DNA of 5,833 bases from an uncultured Planctomycetaceae bacterium (GTDB lineage Bacteria > Planctomycetota > Planctomycetia > Pirellulales > UBA1268), in assembly GCA_903949225.1 (NCBI GenBank), contig CAJAYZ010000760.1:1-5833 (forward strand). The letters are read 5' to 3'. Under the pieces are notes generated by a model, which was not told where the DNA came from, ran no database searches, and saw only the letters and a program-made list of their open reading frames with translations. This document shows, piece after piece, positions 5,525 to 5,833 of this stretch (the first letter of the stretch is position 1; each line of letters starts with the position of its first letter). A program made the position numbers and the translations under genes.

Positions 5525-5833
5525 TCAAGCCGCGCTCGGCTCCGCAAACACCACATCGACGCCGACGACCCCGGGGCATTCCTGGAGCGAGCGAATCAGC
5601 GCATGGCCATCGCCATTGGGCTTGATCCGACCGGAGTAGACGAGTTTGACGAGTGTCCCCTTCTTCACCGTCTCGATCCGCCGCGGATGGGGACGGACGA
5701 GGTGGGTGGCCAAGGCCTGATGAATCGGCCCGGCGGGGCAGTCCGGCGTCGTTCGCAGGGCCACCCGGCAGGACGGAGCAGAGACGGGCGAGGCCTGGAG
5801 CGACTCCTTGGAGAACGCCCAAGCGATGACCGC
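5525..5833 (-). CDS. C-terminal fragment of an unrecognised protein (5' end outside window)
   Basis: The frame is open from the window edge to TGA at 5525-5527, giving 102 residues. I do not recognise the family. The composition is protein-like, whereas the overlapping frame ending at 5511 is Arg/Gly/Pro-rich. The visible start AVIAWAFSKES could be the end of a membrane helix. The last 45 residues suggest a beta-alpha-beta unit: strand TLVKLVYSGRI, helix HALIRSLQEC, then GVVGVDVVFAEP. The pattern of a strand, a helix and a "PGVVGVDVVF" strand resembles small ACT-like or ferredoxin-like C-terminal domains, such as those ending MgtC-type or DUF4956-type membrane proteins; this is a guess. A GTG at 5762-5764 could start a 79-residue protein, but the frame continues upstream without a stop, so a longer gene is more likely. 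It converges on the TPR gene with a 14-bp gap and no obvious terminator. Confidence 0.6.
   Translation of the reverse strand, partial: AVIAWAFSKESLQASPVSAPSCRVALRTTPDCPAGPIHQALATHLVRPHPRRIETVKKGTLVKLVYSGRIKPNGDGHALIRSLQECPGVVGVDVVFAEPSAA

Noticed and set aside
5511..5822. 103-codon minus-strand frame overlapping the right-edge fragment
   Set aside because: Arg/Gly/Pro-rich; the alternative frame ending at 5525 has strand-helix-strand character.
1..5833. CRISPR array, tRNA, rRNA, insertion sequence or phage genes
   Set aside because: No regularly spaced direct repeats, no transposase or integrase motifs and no RNA-gene-like cloverleaf were noticed on either strand.

Overview
The window looks like chromosomal DNA from a GC-rich planctomycete (Planctomycetota, possibly Pirellulales-like; the order is a guess). 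The evidence is a planctomycete-type cytochrome c plus DUF1549 protein, a Tat-exported DUF1501 protein, and weak or absent Shine-Dalgarno sites. The DUF1549 and DUF1501 families are hugely expanded and usually paired in that phylum.

Layout. Positions 1-858 (minus) hold the N-terminal third of a secreted cytochrome c/DUF1549 protein cut by the window edge. Positions 859-994 are a non-coding gap, and 914-995 is packed with inverted repeats whose loops are complementary to each other. Positions 995-2026 (minus) encode an asparaginase II-family (Rhizobium etli ReAV-type) L-asparaginase with every expected catalytic and zinc-binding residue. Positions 2027-2157 are a divergent intergenic region with weak promoter-like hexamers. 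Positions 2158-3546 (plus) encode the DUF1501 protein. It overlaps by 4 bp a 655-residue membrane protein (3543-5510, plus) with a TMTC-like GT-C glycosyltransferase N-terminus and a TPR C-terminus. Positions 5525-5833 (minus) are the C-terminal end of an unrecognised protein, convergent with the TPR gene and separated from it by 14 bp.

How the genes may work together. The DUF1501 and TMTC-like genes form a translationally coupled pair (seen in the sequence). The cytochrome/DUF1549 and DUF1501 proteins are normally neighbours and are thought to act together outside the cytoplasm, but here they are on opposite strands with the asparaginase gene between them. The asparaginase is probably a separate cytoplasmic catabolic enzyme. 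I see no mobile element, CRISPR array, tRNA or rRNA, and no clear undescribed multi-gene system. The least explained item is the structured intergenic block at 914-995.
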